DNA from: Acidobacteriota bacterium
GTDB taxonomy: Bacteria > Acidobacteriota > Blastocatellia > Pyrinomonadales > Pyrinomonadaceae
Assembly (NCBI GenBank): GCA_020846885.1
Contig: JADLDC010000268.1
Span: 1 to 38,017, forward strand
Reading direction: 5' to 3'
DNA length: 38,017 nucleotides
Each line of letters begins with the position of its first letter. Positions within the stretch are counted from its first letter, which is position 1. The notes under the pieces were generated by a model. The model was given only the letters and a program-made list of their open reading frames with translations. It did not search any database and was not told where the DNA came from. Shown piece by piece: positions 34,649 through 38,017 of the stretch. The position numbers were made by a program, and so were the translations under genes.

Positions 34649-34915
34649 CTAGCGGCCGCGCCGTGCTAGGATGTGCTTTCCGAAAGTCTCGGGCATTTTT
34701 CGCTGGCGTTGAACCGGGCGATCCAAATATTCGGAAAATTCGACTCCGCCTTTGATCAGGTGCAGAAAAAAAGAACCCGGAATCAAATTTAGGATTGCCA
34801 ACCGTTGTTTTGATTCCGGGACCAGGGTTTTAATACGCTCAGCAATCTGGGCGTATGCGTAGCTAAAAAGCGAATCGACGGTGGATTCCAGTTCCGCCGG
34901 GCCTTTTTTTTTCAA
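34649..34915 (-). CDS. Doubtful small ORF, possible gene remnant
   Basis: An 88-codon frame that reads like real protein (KKKGPAELESTVDSLFSYAY, then RLAILNLIPGSFFLHLIKGG) but has only a TTG start with no ribosome binding site. The frame is open upstream for about 14 more codons to a TAA with no ATG or GTG. It may be the 3' end of a decayed gene, or a short protein with an unusual start. The only stretch of nine As in the area lies right at the TTG. No family recognised. Confidence 0.35.
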   Translation of the reverse strand: MKKKGPAELESTVDSLFSYAYAQIAERIKTLVPESKQRLAILNLIPGSFFLHLIKGGVEFSEYLDRPVQRQRKMPETFGKHILARRGR

Positions 34916-35132
34916 CGCAGCACTTGAGTCGCCATTCGTGTCTGCTTCTTCATACCAGCGTTAGTGCAGCATAGGCTGCTGTGTGAAACACCATGCCTAA
35001 GCCATGCCGCCAGGATGTGGTATCATTACAATTAATTCCAACTGTGCTGGCGATCTGTGAATCTTAGCCTTAGATCGATGCGCCGACCGTTCACCGGCGC
35101 TCAACACCGATCATCAGGAGAACTTACCGATA
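34916..35132. other. Intergenic region upstream of the M3 peptidase
   Basis: This 217-base spacer contains the ribosome binding site (CAGGAG, about 11 bases before the ATG at 35133). I see no gene, RNA or clear promoter in it. Together with 34543-34648, which is also empty, it flanks the doubtful ORF. Confidence 0.5.
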
Positions 35133-37304
35133 ATGAAAATATACGTTCGCATGGGCAAACGCCCATTATTTTGGATTCTGGCATTTGCCTCGATTTTTGC
35201 AATTATGACCGTTAAGGGAGATCGTTCCGTCACCGCCGGCCCTGCGAATGCCCGTGCCGCCAACCCGCTTCTTGAAACCTGGACAGGCCCGTATGGAGGC
35301 GTTCCGCCATTTGACAAGGTCAGGGTCGCTGACTTTGAACCGGCGATGGCCGAGGCGATGAAAGAGCATCTCGCGGAGATCGATGCGATCGCGGCCAACA
35401 AAGAGGCTCCAACGTTCGAGAACACGATCGTCGCCATGGAAAGAAGCGGTCAGGCCCTGAAACGAGTTTCGACTGTTTACGATATCTGGACCAGTAATCT
35501 CAACTCAAAGGAGCTTGAGCCGATAGAAGCGTCGATCGAGCCGCTGCGGGCTGCGCATGGAGACAAGATCACGCAGAACGCTGACCTGTTCAAACGTATC
35601 GAAGCCGTTTATAGCACGGAAGGCAAAAAGAAAGATGGTGGTGAACGCTCGCGTTTGGCATGGCTTTACTACACGAACTTTGTTCGATCAGGGGCCAAAC
35701 TTGCGCCGGAGAAAAAGGCGAGACTGGCCGAAATAAACAAATCTTTGGCCGGCCTCTTCACCAAATTCAGCCAGAACCTGCTCGGCGACGAAGGCGAACT
35801 CTACGTCGAGATAAAGAACGAAGCTGACCTCGCCGGCCTTCCGCAATCGCTTCGTGATGCCGCGGCCGCGGCCGCGAAAAGCAAAGAAAAGAATGGCTCC
35901 TGGCTGATCAGAAACACGCGGTCCTCGGTCGATCCGTTCCTAACTTATTCGGAAAACCGCGCCTTGCGTGAAAAGGTCTGGAGGATGTTCGTTAACCGTG
36001 GAGACAACGGCGATGAACGCGACAATAACGCGATCATCACCGAAATACTCCAGCTCCGGGCTGAACGGGCAAAGCTTCTTGGATTTAAGACGCACGCCCA
36101 CTGGAGGCTTGAGAATACGATGGCGAAAACTCCGGAAAACGCCATGAAGCTTATGGAAGGCGTTTGGCCGGCCGCGATCGCGCGCGTTAAAGAAGAGGTC
36201 GGCGATATGCAGGCACTTGCCGATAAAGAAAAGGCTGGTATCAAGATCGAGCCGTGGGATTATCGGTATTACTCCGAAAAGGTTCGCAAGGATCGATACG
36301 ACCTTGACGAAAATGAGATAAAACCGTACCTGCAATTGGACAAGATCCGTGACGCGATGTTTTGGGTCGCCGGCGAGCTGTTCAATTTCAAGTTCACGCC
36401 TGTCAACAACGTGCCCGTATTTCACCCTGATGTCGTCGTTTACGAAGTTACGGACAAGACAAGCGGCAAACATATCGGCCTTTGGTATTTTGACCCTTAT
36501 GCCCGCGACGGCAAACGGTCAGGTGCCTGGATGAACGAATATCGCGAGCAAAGCCGCATGGACGGCCGCGAAGTCGCAACCATCGTTTCGAACAACTCGA
36601 ACTTCGTCAAAGGCAAGCCGGGTGAGCCGGTACTCATTTCCTGGGACGACGCGACGACCATGTTCCATGAATTCGGACACGCCCTGCACGGCCTTTCATC
36701 GAACGTGACTTATCCGACACTTTCCGGCACGAATGTGGCACGCGATTATGTCGAATTCCCGTCGCAGCTTCTCGAACACTGGCTGAGCACGCCAGAGGTC
36801 CTGCAGAAATATGCGCTGCATTACCAGACCGGCAAGCCAATTCCGCAGGAGCTTGTGGACAAGATCAAAAAGGCCGGGACATTCAATGAAGGCTTTGCCA
36901 CGACCGAATATCTTGCAAGTGCGTTGGTCGATATGAAACTCCATCTGGCGGGTGACACAAAGATCGACCCGGATAAGTTTGAACGCGAAACACTTGCTGC
37001 ACTCGGCATGCCGCACGAAATAGTCATGCGCCATCGCACACCGCAATTCGGACACGTTTTTTCCAGCGACGGTTACTCGGCCGGCTATTACAGCTACCTT
37101 TGGTCGGACGTCATCACGGCAGATGCCTTTGGCGCTTTTGTCGAGGGCAAAGGCCCATATGATAAGGAAGTTGGAGCACGACTGGTGAAGTACGTCTTCT
37201 CCGTCGGAAACACCATCGACCCGGCGGAAGCATATCGCAAATTCCGCGGCCGCGATCCGAAGGTCGAGGCGTTAATGAAGAAACGCGGGTTTCCCGTAAA
37301 GTAG
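35133..37304 (+). CDS. M3 family zinc metallopeptidase (peptidyl-dipeptidase Dcp-like), exported
   Basis: A 723-residue enzyme with an N-terminal signal segment (PLFWILAFASIFAIMTV) and the M3 catalytic site HEFGHALHG, with zinc ligands His512 and His516 and Glu513 as base. The third ligand is probably in RDYVEFPSQLLEHW. Conserved substrate-side elements near the C-terminus, such as FGHVFSSDGYSAGYYSYLWS, are intact. Dcp-type enzymes release dipeptides from peptide C-termini; the signal segment suggests action in the periplasm. It is on its own promoter and converges on the sigma-54 regulator. No direct link to EPS synthesis is evident, although it could degrade cleaved signal or PEP-CTERM tails. 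Confidence 0.9.
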   Translation: MKIYVRMGKRPLFWILAFASIFAIMTVKGDRSVTAGPANARAANPLLETWTGPYGGVPPFDKVRVADFEPAMAEAMKEHLAEIDAIAANKEAPTFENTIVAMERSGQALKRVSTVYDIWTSNLNSKELEPIEASIEPLRAAHGDKITQNADLFKRIEAVYSTEGKKKDGGERSRLAWLYYTNFVRSGAKLAPEKKARLAEINKSLAGLFTKFSQNLLGDEGELYVEIKNEADLAGLPQSLRDAAAAAAKSKEKNGSWLIRNTRSSVDPFLTYSENRALREKVWRMFVNRGDNGDERDNNAIITEILQLRAERAKLLGFKTHAHWRLENTMAKTPENAMKLMEGVWPAAIARVKEEVGDMQALADKEKAGIKIEPWDYRYYSEKVRKDRYDLDENEIKPYLQLDKIRDAMFWVAGELFNFKFTPVNNVPVFHPDVVVYEVTDKTSGKHIGLWYFDPYARDGKRSGAWMNEYREQSRMDGREVATIVSNNSNFVKGKPGEPVLISWDDATTMFHEFGHALHGLSSNVTYPTLSGTNVARDYVEFPSQLLEHWLSTPEVLQKYALHYQTGKPIPQELVDKIKKAGTFNEGFATTEYLASALVDMKLHLAGDTKIDPDKFERETLAALGMPHEIVMRHRTPQFGHVFSSDGYSAGYYSYLWSDVITADAFGAFVEGKGPYDKEVGARLVKYVFSVGNTIDPAEAYRKFRGRDPKVEALMKKRGFPVK

Positions 37305-37311
37305 GTCCGCA

Positions 37312-37373
37312 ATTGCAGAAGCCCGCACGAAGTAAGGGCGTATCATTGCAGAAGCCCGCACGAAGTAAGGGCG
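37312..37373. repeat. Tandem pair of 29-base repeats
   Basis: Two identical 29-base copies lie at 37312-37340 and 37345-37373, four bases apart. Each begins ATTGCAGAAGCCCGCACGAA and ends GTAAGGGCG, and each contains the internal pair GCCC/GGGC. They look like a dispersed REP-type element downstream of the M3 peptidase gene. Confidence 0.85.
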
Positions 37374-37412
37374 AGTTGCCCAACGTTGAGTGACCTGCCC
37401 TTACTTCGTGCG
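37355..37412. repeat. Inverted repeat between convergent genes
   Basis: The 16-base word CGCACGAAGTAAGGGC in the second tandem copy recurs inverted at 37397-37412 (GCCCTTACTTCGTGCG), giving a perfect 16-bp stem with a loop of about 26 bases. No T-run follows, so it is not a classical intrinsic terminator, but it could stop or protect transcripts from both convergent genes. The inverted copy overlaps the 3' end of the regulator gene. Confidence 0.75.
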
Positions 37413-38017
37413 TGCCTCTGCATCAATACCCAAATTCCGCATCCGGCGGTAAAGGTGGCTACGGTCAACGCCCATATTTTCGGCGGCCTTGCTAACGTTG
37501 CCGTCGAATTCTGCAAGCTTGTGGAGGATGAACTCGCGCTGATATGCGTCGGTTGCCTCGCGAAAAGTTGGGAAGCGGAATGTCGAAGCAGGCCGCTCGC
37601 CGGTTGAGCCGAGTTTTGGCAGATCGTCAGCGTTGACAGTCTGACCGCTATGAGTGATGACAATCCGTTCGATCGTGTTTTTCAACTCGCGCACGTTTCC
37701 GAGCCAGACGTGGTCACGCAAGGCATCGATCGCATCTTTACTAAATGACTTCGGTTTCTTTGCGTAATTCGTCGAAAATCTGAGGTTGAAGTGTTCAATA
37801 AGTTGAGGAACGTCCTCGGACCGTTCGCGCAGCGGCGGTACTTGAAAAGGAATAACGTTCAGCCTGTAAAACAGATCGTGCCGGAAATTGCCGTTGTCGA
37901 TCAACGCATCGAGCGGCTTGTTTGTGGCTGAGATCACACGGACATCGACCTTTATCGCCGTATTGCTGCCCACGGGTTCAAACCGCTGTTCTTCCAGAAC
38001 ACGCAGCATCTTTGCCT
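37401..38017 (-). CDS. Sigma-54-dependent transcriptional regulator (NtrC type), C-terminal part
   Basis: The frame is open to the right window edge, so the N-terminus is missing; about 205 residues are visible. They cover the end of the sigma-54-activating AAA+ domain (VISATNKPLDALI, DLFYRLNVIPFQVPPLRERS, GNVRELKNTIERIV) and a Fis-type helix-turn-helix (DGNVSKAAENMGVDRSHLYR). The GAFTGA loop and any receiver domain lie outside. It probably activates sigma-54 promoters. Exosortase EPS loci often carry such a regulator (PrsR), but the identity cannot be settled from this part. Its stop codon lies inside a repeat element. Confidence 0.92.
   Translation of the reverse strand, partial: AKMLRVLEEQRFEPVGSNTAIKVDVRVISATNKPLDALIDNGNFRHDLFYRLNVIPFQVPPLRERSEDVPQLIEHFNLRFSTNYAKKPKSFSKDAIDALRDHVWLGNVRELKNTIERIVITHSGQTVNADDLPKLGSTGERPASTFRFPTFREATDAYQREFILHKLAEFDGNVSKAAENMGVDRSHLYRRMRNLGIDAEARTK

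Noticed and set aside
37312-37373. CRISPR-like array
   Set aside because: Only two copies separated by four bases; no spacers and no cas genes. It is a small tandem repeat.

Overview
The window reads as a chromosomal exopolysaccharide (EPS) locus of the exosortase/PEP-CTERM type from a Gram-negative bacterium with moderately high GC. An outer-membrane export protein (Wza type), an exosortase, a PEP-CTERM protein, a BY-type tyrosine kinase and an ExeA-like ATPase all sit together. Gene style, small intergenic hairpin repeats and the PLP decarboxylase and YwiC-like flanks would suit an Acidobacteriota (Blastocatellia-like) genome, but that assignment is inference; no rRNA or other phylogenetic marker is present.

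Layout. (1) 1-1360: a partial PLP-dependent decarboxylase and a YwiC-like membrane protein, both on the minus strand, preceded by a very good sigma-54 promoter match; these are probably not part of the EPS pathway. (2) 1361-19361: a minus-strand run of twelve tightly packed genes with many stop/start overlaps. Going downstream from 19361: O-antigen-ligase-like polymerase, GT2 glycosyltransferase, Wzx-type flippase, asparagine-synthase-like amidotransferase, two GT4 glycosyltransferases, heparinase II/III, a second amidotransferase, another glycosyltransferase, a DUF218/ElyC-like protein, a methyltransferase and, after a hairpin-containing gap, WecB epimerase and a beta-helix protein. (3) 19571-23174: three plus-strand genes (glycosyltransferase, alpha/alpha-toroid protein, FemAB-like acyltransferase), divergent from block 2. 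(4) 23178-33942: a second minus-strand run holding the conserved core. Going downstream from 33942: small PEP-CTERM protein, exosortase fused to an EpsI domain, Wzz/GumC-like chain-length protein, ExeA-like ATPase, BY-kinase, polyprenyl glycosylphosphotransferase, Wza-like export protein, Ycf48/BNR-repeat protein and a third amidotransferase. (5) 34267-38017: a small membrane protein, a doubtful small ORF, an M3 metallopeptidase, and the C-terminal part of a sigma-54-dependent (NtrC/Fis type) regulator running off the right edge.

How they could work together (inference from families): the phosphotransferase loads the first sugar-phosphate on undecaprenyl phosphate; five glycosyltransferases extend it, with WecB supplying ManNAc; amidotransferases, methyltransferase and acyltransferase decorate it; the flippase and polymerase move and polymerise it; Wzz, the kinase and Wza control length and export; the heparinase, beta-helix and toroid proteins trim or modify the polymer. 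The exosortase would process PEP-CTERM proteins at the membrane, including the 87-residue one encoded directly upstream.

The most notable points are three intact amidotransferase paralogues in one locus, a tiny Cys-containing PEP-CTERM substrate separated from the exosortase by a terminator-like hairpin, the sigma-54 promoter, and a hairpin repeat whose sequence supplies the stop codon of the sigma-54 regulator. No tRNA, rRNA, CRISPR array or insertion sequence was seen.
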